A DNA stretch of 15,444 nt, taken from positions 1 through 15,444 of the forward strand of contig JACREK010000047.1 of NCBI GenBank assembly GCA_016218275.1, read 5' to 3'. Position numbers and translations under genes: made by a program. The notes below the pieces were generated by a model, which saw only the letters and a program-made list of their open reading frames with translations, ran no database searches and had not been told where the DNA came from. The stretch is from Candidatus Gottesmanbacteria bacterium. GTDB lineage: Bacteria > Patescibacteriota > Microgenomatia > 2-02-FULL-39-11. This document shows positions 7,413 through 14,600 of this stretch, piece after piece. The number at the start of each line of letters is the position of its first letter. Position 1 is the first letter of the stretch.

Positions 7413-8771
7413 ATGATGAAATTTCACTTACCAAAAGAGGCTGAAGAAATTCTTGCCATTCTTAAAAAAGCTCATTTTCAAGCTTATATAGTAGGTGGTT
7501 GCGTAAGAGATTTGCTTCTGGGAAGAGAAACCAACGATTGGGACTTCACTACAGACGCTACGCCGGAACAAATCATAAAACTTTTTCCTGATAGCTTTTA
7601 CGATAATAAGTTTGGTACGGTTGGGGTTCCAATAAAACAATTATCCTCTGTCATTTATGAAATCACTACATTTCGAAGTGAGTTTGGTTACACAGACCAT
7701 CGCCATCCCGATAAAATCATCTGGGGTAAAACTCTTGAAGAAGATCTGCAGAGGCGTGATTTTACCATAAATGCACTTGCATACGATGGTAAAACACTTA
7801 CTGATTTATACGAAGGTCAACAGGATCTAAAAAATCAAATTATCCGAGCTGTTGGAGAGGCGGATACAAGATTTAAAGAAGATGCCCTGCGCATGATGCG
7901 GGCGGTAAGAATTGCTACTGAACTGCAGTTTATTATTGAAGAAAAGACTTTTTCTGCAATTAGGAATAACAATAACTTACTGACAAAAATATCAAATGAA
8001 AGAATAAGAGACGAACTTATAAAAATACTTGCTTCACCATTTCCTGCGGACGGAATAAAGCTTCTAAGAAACGGTACACTTCTTTCTGTTATTTTGCCTG
8101 AGCTGGAAAAATGCTTCGGGGTAGAACAGAGAAGCCCCAAACGCCATCATATGCATGACGTGGGAACGCATCTTCTAAAATCATTGGAACTTTGTCCGTC
8201 TAAAGATCCGATAGTAAGACTAGCTACTCTTCTTCATGATATTGGTAAACCGATTACCGTAAACACAACTGCTGATGGGATAATTACTTTTTATAATCAT
8301 GAAATTATTAGTGCATCAATTGTCAGGAATATTGCCGAACGACTCCATTTTTCCAAAAAAGACAGAGATAAACTTATCAAACTTGTTCGCTTTCATCAAT
8401 TTACCGTTGACGAAAAACAAACCGATTCGGCTCTTCGCAGGTTTATAAGGAATGTAGGTACAGAAAATTTGCAAGACATGTTGGATCTAAGAGTTGGCGA
8501 CAGACTCGGTGGAGGCGCCCGCGAAACTTCCTGGAGGCTTGAGCTTTTCAAAAAAAGGCTTGAAGAAGTCCAAAAACAACCGTTTACTGTTTCTGATCTG
8601 AAGGTAGACGGCCACGATGTGATGAAAATCTACAACATTGGACCAGGTCCTCTAATCGGAGCAATTCTAGACATGCTTTTTAATGACGTAGTTGAGGGAA
8701 AACTGAAAAATGAGAGAGAAATTCTTCTGAAACGCATCAAAGACCTAAAAAAAGAAAGCAAAGTCAATTAA
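7413..8771 (+). CDS. cca: CCA tRNA nucleotidyltransferase with HD domain
   Basis: A 452-residue class II CCA-adding enzyme or poly(A) polymerase-family protein that would build or repair the 3' CCA of tRNAs. The nucleotidyltransferase head shows VGGCVRDLLLG (27-37) and the metal-binding pair in NDWDF (D42, D44), then RRDFTINALAYD (114-125) and the RNA-binding neck (ERIRDE, 196-201). An HD phosphohydrolase domain follows, with H253, LLHDIGKP (H275-D276) and NHE (H296). The C-terminal body ends with the pattern DLKVDGHDVM...GPGPLIG...L. The order and length match bacterial CCA enzymes with an HD domain. The gene begins ATGATG and has no Shine-Dalgarno. A TATAAT sits 4 bp upstream, so translation may be leaderless, from either ATG. 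It diverges from recJ and converges on the PaaX/Cas2-like gene. Confidence 0.93.
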   Translation: MMKFHLPKEAEEILAILKKAHFQAYIVGGCVRDLLLGRETNDWDFTTDATPEQIIKLFPDSFYDNKFGTVGVPIKQLSSVIYEITTFRSEFGYTDHRHPDKIIWGKTLEEDLQRRDFTINALAYDGKTLTDLYEGQQDLKNQIIRAVGEADTRFKEDALRMMRAVRIATELQFIIEEKTFSAIRNNNNLLTKISNERIRDELIKILASPFPADGIKLLRNGTLLSVILPELEKCFGVEQRSPKRHHMHDVGTHLLKSLELCPSKDPIVRLATLLHDIGKPITVNTTADGIITFYNHEIISASIVRNIAERLHFSKKDRDKLIKLVRFHQFTVDEKQTDSALRRFIRNVGTENLQDMLDLRVGDRLGGGARETSWRLELFKKRLEEVQKQPFTVSDLKVDGHDVMKIYNIGPGPLIGAILDMLFNDVVEGKLKNEREILLKRIKDLKKESKVN

Positions 8772-8817
8772 GTACCTAAATAATGAAATAAATTTTCCCA
8801 TTTCCCCCATTCCTCCT

Positions 8818-8859
8818 AAACCTACCAAACTCATGCTATAGCAAGAAAGTGTTCAATCT
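8818..8859. repeat. degenerate copy of the AAACCTACCAAAC palindrome
   Basis: AAACCTACCAAAC (8818-8830) followed by a centred TGCTATAGCA (8834-8843) has the same layout and spacing as the left half of the palindrome at 9584-9625. The right arm has decayed. It lies just past the 3' end of the PaaX/Cas2-like gene. Confidence 0.75.
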
Positions 8860-8860
8860 A

Positions 8861-9535
8861 TTATACGAGAGAAAAATACTCTTTTATCTCCTGATCATCC
8901 TCAAGTTTTTCTACCAAAAGATATTTCACTGTAGAAGGAATACCATATAGCTCACGCAAGAATTCAACTTCATTAAAACATGGATATGGAGAAACAAAGA
9001 CACTATCTTGTAAAAGGTACAAGCTCAGCTGACGCAACCTCATACGGAAGATTTCCCTAGCTTTCTTATATTTTTCTGGTATATCAAATATGACTACTCG
9101 CCATTTCTTATCCCAATTCTTTTGCTTTTTAAGCTGCATCGTCTCCAACTGATAAGTTAATGCCCGTACCATACCTTGCCTTGTTATTGTGACGGTAATA
9201 GTGTTATCAGGATTCTCTTTGATAGTTACAAACCTCTGTCTTTTGAGTCGCATAATAATCTTCCTTGTTTTCCATCTATCATATGAATTTTCACCCAACA
9301 CCAATGAGCCAATTGCCGGTGCAGCTCCGGGAAACGCAAATATCACCCCGATTGCTCCAACAGCTACAAGCACATGTAATATTTCTTTTACGGGAGGAAA
9401 TGAATGTTTCTTTGAATGTAAAATCGGTTGTTGAAATAGTTTACTAGCTTTCTCCCAATCTATATGAGCATATGGATTCAAATTCCTTCTTATCTTCTTC
9501 TTAATTGTTTTCTTTCTAATCTTACTCTTTTTCAT
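8861..9535 (-). CDS. PaaX/Cas2-like protein with hydrophobic segment
   Basis: A 224-residue protein. The N-terminus is strongly basic (about 1-20). Residues 51-80 are hydrophobic and Gly/Ala-rich and could insert in a membrane. Residues about 82-112 (DRWKTRKIIMRLKRQRFVTI and the beta-hairpin after it) resemble the winged helix of PaaX-type proteins. From about 122, WRVVIFDIPEKYKKARE, the segment LLQDSVFVSPYP and a final strand match the ferredoxin-like Cas2/PaaX-M fold. Cas2 nucleases have an early Asp in this position (V.FDI), and that Asp is present (D131). No CRISPR array or other cas gene is in the window, so an adaptation role is not supported. I start at 9535 (MKKSKIRKK); the frame is open to 9583, but those residues are atypical. 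Related palindromes flank the gene on both sides. It may be a regulator or a nucleic-acid enzyme; the function is unknown. Confidence 0.8.
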   Translation of the reverse strand: MKKSKIRKKTIKKKIRRNLNPYAHIDWEKASKLFQQPILHSKKHSFPPVKEILHVLVAVGAIGVIFAFPGAAPAIGSLVLGENSYDRWKTRKIIMRLKRQRFVTIKENPDNTITVTITRQGMVRALTYQLETMQLKKQKNWDKKWRVVIFDIPEKYKKAREIFRMRLRQLSLYLLQDSVFVSPYPCFNEVEFLRELYGIPSTVKYLLVEKLEDDQEIKEYFSLV

Positions 9536-9583
9536 ATAAAACCAAAAATAATGATTTGAATATCTGTATCTAACATAATTCAA

Positions 9584-9625
9584 AAACCTACCAAAGTCAA
9601 GCTATAGCTGAAGTTTGGTAGGTTT
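9584..9625. repeat. 42-bp palindrome upstream of the PaaX/Cas2-like gene
   Basis: Perfect 12-bp arms AAACCTACCAAA (9584-9595) and TTTGGTAGGTTT (9614-9625) share a dyad centre with an inner AGCTATAGCT (9600-9609). Read leftward, the hairpin runs into a short T tract, so it could also terminate secF transcripts. The related half-copy at 8818 makes a repeat family more likely than a plain terminator. Confidence 0.85.
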
Positions 9626-9726
9626 GTAAATAATCTATATTTTAATTTAATTTAATAATGTAATACTGATGAGAAGAATCCTGAAAAAGTAAATCAGTTG
9701 AGGGAAGAGTCAATTGCAAAGAGTGG

Positions 9727-10650
9727 TTAATCCAGTTTTATTTTTTCCTTCCCCCACTCCTCCCAGACAACAAGAAGCGGGGCGGCGTTAAAGATGGAGG
9801 AATAGGTACCGGATGTAATACCGATAAGAAGAGCTACCACAAACCAACGGATGGATTCACCTCCGAAAAGAAGAAGAGCAAAAAGAGTAAAAATAACCGT
9901 CAGTGAGGTAGAAAGAGATCGGGCAAGTGTCTGTATTATGGATTCATTGACTACCTGAGTAAAAGATAGATCAGGCATTTTCTTAAGATTCTCACGGATT
10001 CTGTCAAAAACAACAATTGTATCATGAACGGAAAAACCCATAATGGTTAGAAGTGCGGTAATAAAAAGACTATCAACTTCAACTTTAAAGAAATGCCCGA
10101 AAATTGAAAAAAGTCCTACGATAACTAATACATCATGAATCAGAGCTACTACCGCACAAATACCAAATTTTATTGATGAATAAGGTTTGGGAATTTTTCT
10201 GAATGCCAGAGTGATATATGTTATGATTGCAAGAGACGCAAGCACTACGGACTTAAAGGCATTTTCTTCCGTTTCCTTTCCAATGGTAGGACCAACTGTT
10301 TCAAAACGAAGCTCTCTTACTTCTCCAAATTGTTTTTTAAATTCCTCCTGTAATTTCTGGTTTTGATCCTTCTCAAATGATTTAAACCGGAGAAGAAAAG
10401 TGTCCTCGCCTGATTTTTGGATTGAGCTAATTTCAATCTTTTCCAATTCAACTATTTTTTTAATTTCTTCACTAGAACTCGCCCCGAGGGCACCCGCTTT
10501 GAACTTTGAACTTTGAACTTCTACTAACGTTCCTCCGGTAAAATCTATTGAGGGTTTGATACCCCACAGTATCAACGAAAACAACCCAGGAATGATGATT
10601 AATCCTGAAAATAGAAAATAAAACCATTTTTTACCGATAATATCAAACAT
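9727..10650 (-). CDS. secF: protein translocase subunit SecF
   Basis: A 307-residue SecF that pairs with SecD to use the proton-motive force to help proteins through SecYEG. TM1 is at about 10-30, followed by IDFTGGTLVEV (35-45), a short periplasmic domain, then five more hydrophobic segments (about 133-150, 163-184, 193-215, 245-263, 268-292). Family signatures are ALIHDVLVI (169-177) and GFSVHDTIVVFDRIRENL (205-222), with the conserved Asp residues. Residues 46-58 (QSSKFKAGALGAS) are encoded by a dispersed repeat and sit exactly where the loop length between the first strand and helix varies. It lies 59 bp downstream of secD, and the gap carries a hairpin. It is the last gene of the leftward envelope unit. 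Confidence 0.95.
   Translation of the reverse strand: MFDIIGKKWFYFLFSGLIIIPGLFSLILWGIKPSIDFTGGTLVEVQSSKFKAGALGASSSEEIKKIVELEKIEISSIQKSGEDTFLLRFKSFEKDQNQKLQEEFKKQFGEVRELRFETVGPTIGKETEENAFKSVVLASLAIITYITLAFRKIPKPYSSIKFGICAVVALIHDVLVIVGLFSIFGHFFKVEVDSLFITALLTIMGFSVHDTIVVFDRIRENLKKMPDLSFTQVVNESIIQTLARSLSTSLTVIFTLFALLLFGGESIRWFVVALLIGITSGTYSSIFNAAPLLVVWEEWGKEKIKLD
10475..10520. repeat. heptamer/GAGGGCACCC repeat inside secF
   Basis: Three CTTTGAA-type heptamers adjoin a GC-rich core. Apart from one extra heptamer, it matches the recJ tract at 7322-7360 in 35 of 39 bases. It is translated in a different frame from the recJ copy, so the similarity is at DNA level, not a shared peptide. Confidence 0.85.
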
Positions 10651-10665
10651 AATTTTTATAGATAG

Positions 10666-10710
10666 ACCTCACCCATCCCCTCTCCTGACAGGAGAGGGTT
10701 AGAGTGAGGT
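10666..10710. repeat. hairpin repeat between secD and secF
   Basis: Nested arms share one dyad centre: ACCTCAC (10666-10672) with GTGAGGT (10704-10710), and CCCTCTCC (10678-10685) with GGAGAGGG (10691-10698). It fills most of the 59-bp gap and touches the secD stop codon. The wording resembles a widespread bacterial intergenic palindrome. It could protect secD mRNA ends or tune the secD:secF ratio (inference). Confidence 0.85.
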
Positions 10711-12071
10711 TAATTTCTATAAATCAACCTCAAAAACGTCCTCGTCACAGTGATAGCGCTAAATAGCGATACAACTATTCCAATTGCCAAAGTTATAGCA
10801 AAACCACGGATCATTCCCGTACCAAACCAATACAATATTCCGCATGTGATAAGAGAAGAGATATTTGAATCCCGGATAGACGGAAAAGCTCTGTCAAAAC
10901 CTAGACTAATTGCTGTCATACGGTCTTTACCCCATCTGATTTCTTCTTTCATTCTTTCAAAGATTAATATATTGGCATCAACCGCCATGCCAATTGAGAG
11001 AATAAAACCGGCAATCCCTGCCAAAGTTAAAGTTACGGGAATAAGTTTAAACAGGGCAAAAACAACTAGAGTATAGATAAGAAGTGCAATATCAGCCAAA
11101 ATTCCTAAGAACCCATAATTTACAATCATAAATGCTGCAACAATAGCCAAACCTATGGTTCCGGCAAGAATACTTTTGTGGATAGACTCAAATCCCAGCG
11201 TTGCTCCAATATCTCTCTGTTCAGCTACTTTCAGAGGTACGGGTAATGCTCCTGCATTTAAAGATATCGAAAGTCTTTTTGCTTCTGAAACTGTAAAAGT
11301 GCCCTGTATGACGGCTTTCCCAGAAAGTATAGGTTCATTCACCCGGGGAGCCGAAATCAGCTGGTTATCCAAAAAAATTGCCACAGTTTTCTCTACATTT
11401 CGTGTAGTAATATCGGAAAATTTTTTTGCTCCTTCATCGTCAAATTCCAAAGAAACTTCCGGTTTCCCTGTATTGGGATTAAAGACTACTTCGGAGCGCT
11501 TAAGATTTTTCCCTGTCAAACCGGTTGGTTTGTTCCACATTTCAGTCAAAGATGAAGGGGTTGCCTCCTTTCCCGAAGGAGTTTGCCCTGAGGAGCGAAG
11601 CGACGAAGGGGTCCCTTCTTCAAAAAAAGAAAGTTGAGCGGTTCTGCCTATCAAATCAATTGCGCTGCTTGTATCAGATATACCGGGTATTTCCACTATC
11701 AACCGGTATGACTGTCCCACTTTTGCCTGTTGAACTATCGGTTCCGTAAGTCCGTATAGATTTACCCTTCGCTCGACTACATTTTTGGCGGAATCAAATG
11801 CTTTATCACGATCAGAAGGAGCTATACCACCCATATCCGCTTCAAGCACCAAATGCGTCCCACCGGAAAGATCCAGACCGAAGCGGCTGGAAAAATCTTT
11901 CCGAAGACTAATCGGTCCCAAAGACAAATTCAGATTCGGGCCGCTGATAGTTCTGTCAATTTTCCAAGGACCTATGTTCAAATTTAATCTATAATTTCGC
12001 GGCAAATCAATGATAATTGCCAAAACGGTTACAATCAGTATTGTCCACTGTAATATTCTGATATTTTTCAT
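10710..12071 (-). CDS. secD: protein translocase subunit SecD
   Basis: A 453-residue SecD. TM1 is at about 7-22. The GLDLSGGTHLVLEAD signature (65-79) opens the P1 region, followed by the head domain and the second periplasmic subdomain with QLISAPRV (237-244). Five C-terminal membrane segments run from about 298 to 446, including GMAVDANILIFERMKEE (361-377), with the conserved Asp of the proton path (D365). Residues about 152-176 (GTPSSL...EATPSSLTE) are low-complexity, contain TPSSL twice, and coincide with repeat-like DNA; the rest aligns naturally as SecD. The ATG overlaps the AbrB-like stop by 4 bp (12068-12071), so translation is probably coupled. Its partner secF follows. Confidence 0.95.
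   Translation of the reverse strand: MKNIRILQWTILIVTVLAIIIDLPRNYRLNLNIGPWKIDRTISGPNLNLSLGPISLRKDFSSRFGLDLSGGTHLVLEADMGGIAPSDRDKAFDSAKNVVERRVNLYGLTEPIVQQAKVGQSYRLIVEIPGISDTSSAIDLIGRTAQLSFFEEGTPSSLRSSGQTPSGKEATPSSLTEMWNKPTGLTGKNLKRSEVVFNPNTGKPEVSLEFDDEGAKKFSDITTRNVEKTVAIFLDNQLISAPRVNEPILSGKAVIQGTFTVSEAKRLSISLNAGALPVPLKVAEQRDIGATLGFESIHKSILAGTIGLAIVAAFMIVNYGFLGILADIALLIYTLVVFALFKLIPVTLTLAGIAGFILSIGMAVDANILIFERMKEEIRWGKDRMTAISLGFDRAFPSIRDSNISSLITCGILYWFGTGMIRGFAITLAIGIVVSLFSAITVTRTFLRLIYRN
11551..11617. repeat. repeat-like insert inside secD
   Basis: This tract contains GAGGAGCGAAGCGACGAAG, the core wording of the dispersed family at 3975-4112 and 15032-15130. It also has a small hairpin CTCCTT/AAGGAG (11565-11570, 11576-11581) and a direct repeat (GATGAAGGGG at 11551 and GACGAAGGGG at 11602). 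It encodes the low-complexity TPSSL-rich stretch of SecD. Confidence 0.7.
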
Positions 12072-12283
12072 GTAGATTTTGCTTTTTTCTTCTGGATTTC
12101 TGACTGACTTGAAGGAAGATGCAACTGGATTGCACCTGAGAAATGCAAATTTACTGTCCCTTTTTCCTTATTCGTCGCCACTTTCACCTTATCACCGGGT
12201 TTTATCCCTAATGCATGTATAAACTCTGCCGGTACAATTACAGCCAGACTTGATTTTCCGCTTCTTATCACCCTGTGTATCAT
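12068..12283 (-). CDS. AbrB/SpoVT-type DNA-binding protein
   Basis: A 71-residue protein whose first 45 residues follow the swapped-hairpin AbrB pattern: RVIRSGKSSLAVIVPAEFI (4-22), then ALGIKPGDKVKV (24-35). These proteins dimerise to bind DNA and act as transition-state regulators or as antitoxins. The tail is Ser/Lys-rich and ends in KKAKST. It starts 1 bp after the stop of the wHTH/nucleotidyltransferase-like gene and overlaps secD by ATGA, so it is locked into the operon. An autoregulator of this unit is plausible. An antitoxin role for the gene upstream is possible but unproven. Confidence 0.85.
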   Translation of the reverse strand: MIHRVIRSGKSSLAVIVPAEFIHALGIKPGDKVKVATNKEKGTVNLHFSGAIQLHLPSSQSEIQKKKAKST

Positions 12284-12284
12284 A

Positions 12285-12860
12285 TCAATTCACCAGCTCC
12301 TCTTCGTCTCCTATTAACATTATGCGTGAACCTCTTAATATATCCAAAACGAAGGGATCGCGTCTCTTTTTCCGGAAATCAAATTCTTCCTCGCTCATTA
12401 CGGTATAATTGATTTCCTTTTCGCGTTTGACCTCTTCTTGTCTTACAAGCTGGCTTAGTTCCGGCAAAACTACTTTTCCAATTACCAAAAGATCCACATT
12501 ATTTGTTTCTCGGGAAAGTCCTCTTGCATATTTTCCTGAAATCATCGCGAATTTTATTTTTCCCAACTTTACCTTGTTTTTGAGTATATCTCCCCCCAGG
12601 CCGGATGTTTTAAATACCAGATCTAATATATCGTAATAAAGGGGATAATCACGGCGAAGATTATAAAACAGTCTATTTGCCCGTCTTTCTTTTGAAAAAA
12701 GTCCTGCTTTATCCAGGTGAAGAAGTTCCCGCCTGACGGCATTTATTTCCTCGTCAGTCCGTCTGACAATTTCCCTGACATGAAATATTTTCCCGGGATT
12801 TAAGAAAAACAACTGCAATATTTTCACCCGGACCCTGGAGATGATAAGATCTGCTAGCAT
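12285..12860 (-). CDS. winged-helix protein with degenerate nucleotidyltransferase-like domain
   Basis: A 191-residue protein. Residues 5-70 form a winged helix: RVRVKILQLFFLNPGKIFHVREIVRRT, a recognition helix with AVRRELLHLDKAGL, then a wing RRANRLFYNL. Residues 102-185 recall the minimal nucleotidyltransferase (MNT) fold: FAMISGKYARG (104-114), NNVDLLVIG (120-128), then a helix and strands. The canonical MNT motif GSxARG...DxD is altered to GK (109-110) and N-V-D (121-123), so one of the two metal-binding acidic residues appears to be lost. Catalysis is therefore doubtful, and a regulatory role fits better. A strong AAAGGAG (12869-12875) precedes the ATG by 8 nt. It sits between the DUF3048 gene and the AbrB-like gene. 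Confidence 0.8.
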   Translation of the reverse strand: MLADLIISRVRVKILQLFFLNPGKIFHVREIVRRTDEEINAVRRELLHLDKAGLFSKERRANRLFYNLRRDYPLYYDILDLVFKTSGLGGDILKNKVKLGKIKFAMISGKYARGLSRETNNVDLLVIGKVVLPELSQLVRQEEVKREKEINYTVMSEEEFDFRKKRRDPFVLDILRGSRIMLIGDEEELVN

Positions 12861-12868
12861 AAGTTCTT

Positions 12869-12875
12869 CTCCTTT
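12869..12875 (-). promoter_or_regulatory. strong ribosome binding site of the wHTH/MNT-like gene
   Basis: On the minus strand this is AAAGGAG, 8 nt before the ATG at 12860. It is one of the few near-consensus sites in the window and fixes that start. Confidence 0.8.
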
Positions 12876-12897
12876 CTTAATAATTGATCCGGGCAGG

Positions 12898-14088
12898 TTA
12901 ATACGTAATTTGCTTCTCGCTTGGTAATAATTCTATCCAAATCATTCCTCTATTAAACTCTATCTCCCTCCCGGTTGGGTCATAAAACTTAGTTCTCCCT
13001 ACCCTTGTCTTTTTTGCCCAAGTACCATTTATCACTTTACCGTCTTTAAAAATCAATGCTTTACCCATCCCAATAGTGGTATACAGGAAATGACCAGTAT
13101 CATCTACGGGGCCCATAAGTTTTGTCAGTTGTACGACAACATTTTTTACGCTTAACTGTTCTTTTGTTTCCAGATCAAGGTGCGGTACCCCGCCATTGAG
13201 TCTTTTATAACTATTTGTTGTTTTGTCATATTCCCATGCAACATCATATTTCTCATATCCTTGGGAAAAAACCAGTTTTATATTTGATACTGTCCCCCGA
13301 TCATTTTCTTTTGCTTCGTTACCAAATGTCCATTCTTCAAAATTTTTATTCCAGGGAACACCTCTATTGTCAACATTGGTCCATCCTCTTTTCTCTCCGA
13401 TTTTATACAGATTATCAGAAAAACAAACCATCGTATGTTCTGTGGCAACTGGATGATCTAGCCTGTCGGGATTGCGATAACAATCAGGATATCCTATGCC
13501 AAACTGGTCCATGTCTTTTATTCCATAGGCGTCAATCTGTCCCAAAGCATCTGCTCGAGGATCTGTCACGTCAGCATTTACACCAATTCTGTTTGCTCCG
13601 CCTACATGCGTATATAAAGCATCATATTCAGATACCCAATCTACAAAATAAGTCCTGGCGCTTCGAACAGGAGCAAGCGTTATATTTTCCATGGGAGTAT
13701 TACAGTAGAAGACTCCCATAAGTCTGGTTATCCACCCTTCAGCAAGAGCTTCATAAATAATATCAGCTCGAGATAGTCCTGACTGAGGCCGGGCTTCCTC
13801 GCTGTTTTCTATCATCACGGCCAAGGGACGTCTTTTTTCCCAAATATCTTTCTCCTGTTTGGTATACATTTGTCCATTTAAAGGACATACCTGATCCCGT
13901 GGAATTGAAGGATCTACTTTGTATTTGGGTTTATCTTTTGGAGAAATTTTTGCCACAGGTGAAGTAAACAGCTGCGTATTTCCTCTTGAGGATATAAACC
14001 CAAAAGCAGCATACGAGATACCGGTTGTCAGTAAATAGAGTCCGAGTCCTGCCAATATATAGATATATTTTTGTTTCATAATCCTCAT
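12898..14088 (-). CDS. DUF3048 (YerB-family) extracytoplasmic protein
   Basis: A 396-residue protein with an N-terminal hydrophobic anchor (about 8-30) and an exported body. The DUF3048 signatures are clear: RRPLAVMIENSEEARPQSGLSRADIIYEALAEGWITRLM spans 86-124, followed by LAPVRSARTYFVDWVSEYDALYTHVGG (138-164). The later RLDHPVATEHTM and the C-terminal half with GTWAKKTRVGRTKFYDPTGREIEFNRGMIWIELLP match the YerB C-terminal domain (DUF3048_C). The biochemical role of this family is unknown; Bacillus YerB is a putative lipoprotein. No lipobox cysteine is seen near the anchor, so it is probably held by the transmembrane segment. Two ATGs (14088 and 14079) could start it and neither has an ideal ribosome-binding site. 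It lies 33 bp after the DUF4446 gene and 37 bp before the wHTH gene. Confidence 0.9.
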   Translation of the reverse strand: MRIMKQKYIYILAGLGLYLLTTGISYAAFGFISSRGNTQLFTSPVAKISPKDKPKYKVDPSIPRDQVCPLNGQMYTKQEKDIWEKRRPLAVMIENSEEARPQSGLSRADIIYEALAEGWITRLMGVFYCNTPMENITLAPVRSARTYFVDWVSEYDALYTHVGGANRIGVNADVTDPRADALGQIDAYGIKDMDQFGIGYPDCYRNPDRLDHPVATEHTMVCFSDNLYKIGEKRGWTNVDNRGVPWNKNFEEWTFGNEAKENDRGTVSNIKLVFSQGYEKYDVAWEYDKTTNSYKRLNGGVPHLDLETKEQLSVKNVVVQLTKLMGPVDDTGHFLYTTIGMGKALIFKDGKVINGTWAKKTRVGRTKFYDPTGREIEFNRGMIWIELLPSEKQITY

Positions 14089-14121
14089 CCTACATTACTT
14101 AGGACTTCTGGTCAATCCATT

Positions 14122-14577
14122 TTAGCTGCCTAATGCAATTGCCTTTTTTTCTTCTTCCGATAATTGATGGTCGATGCCCTTACCCTGTTTTACTTTTTTA
14201 GCGTACCATCGGGTAATCCCTCTGTTATGTAATGACGTTAAAACTACACCCGTATTTTCACTGTCAAGTATCGCCAAAACAAAACTCTGATCTCCGCCTG
14301 TATCTTTAAATGGATTAAATCTCAATAAACCTACCTTTTGGATGTGGACAACATTTTCCAACTTCAACTTCGATAACTCATCTTTCAGATCATCTATATG
14401 TTTCTTGTTATCACCAAGTTTTATCAAAATCTTATCTAAAACTTCCGTCAGCGACTCTTTATCGGTGTACTGGATTAATTTATTATAATGTGCAACAGTC
14501 TTATAAAGGTAATAACTAACTACCGCAAGCCAAACTATAATGGCAAAGATAAATATATAAATATTCTGATCAATCAC
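14122..14577 (-). CDS. DUF4446 membrane protein
   Basis: A 151-residue protein. An N-terminal transmembrane helix (about 6-26) is followed by a charged, probably coiled-coil stretch (about 38-73) and a globular C-terminal domain with the DUF4446 signature KVGLLRFNPFKDTGGDQSF (81-99), VVLTSLHNRG (111-120), TRWYAKKVKQG and a closing LSEEEKKAI. The function of the family is unknown. Start choice: the frame begins GTG at 14577; an ATG at 14579 is out of frame and meets TGA at once. It is the first gene of the leftward envelope unit, 57 bp from the promoter at 14634-14662. Confidence 0.88.
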   Translation of the reverse strand: MIDQNIYIFIFAIIVWLAVVSYYLYKTVAHYNKLIQYTDKESLTEVLDKILIKLGDNKKHIDDLKDELSKLKLENVVHIQKVGLLRFNPFKDTGGDQSFVLAILDSENTGVVLTSLHNRGITRWYAKKVKQGKGIDHQLSEEEKKAIALGS

Positions 14578-14600
14578 ATCAGTAAATATTGCCTTCCCAT

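Noticed and set aside
8861..9535. True Cas2 of a CRISPR adaptation module
   Set aside because: There is no array and no cas1, and the N-terminal winged helix and hydrophobic segment fit PaaX-like proteins better than Cas2.
9626..9726. Possible small gene or RNA downstream of secF
   Set aside because: This 101-bp A+T-rich stretch has no ORF with a start signal, no strong hairpin and no recognised RNA motif.
11155..11637. Open + strand frame of 160 codons opposite secD
   Set aside because: It is antisense to a clear SecD sequence and lacks any coding evidence.
13215..13721. Open + strand frame of 168 codons opposite the DUF3048 gene
   Set aside because: It is antisense to a conserved protein, and its Cys/His/Leu-rich translation is typical of a shadow frame.
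14577..14579. ATG at 14579 as start of the DUF4446 gene
   Set aside because: It is out of frame and followed immediately by TGA; the in-frame GTG at 14577 is used instead.
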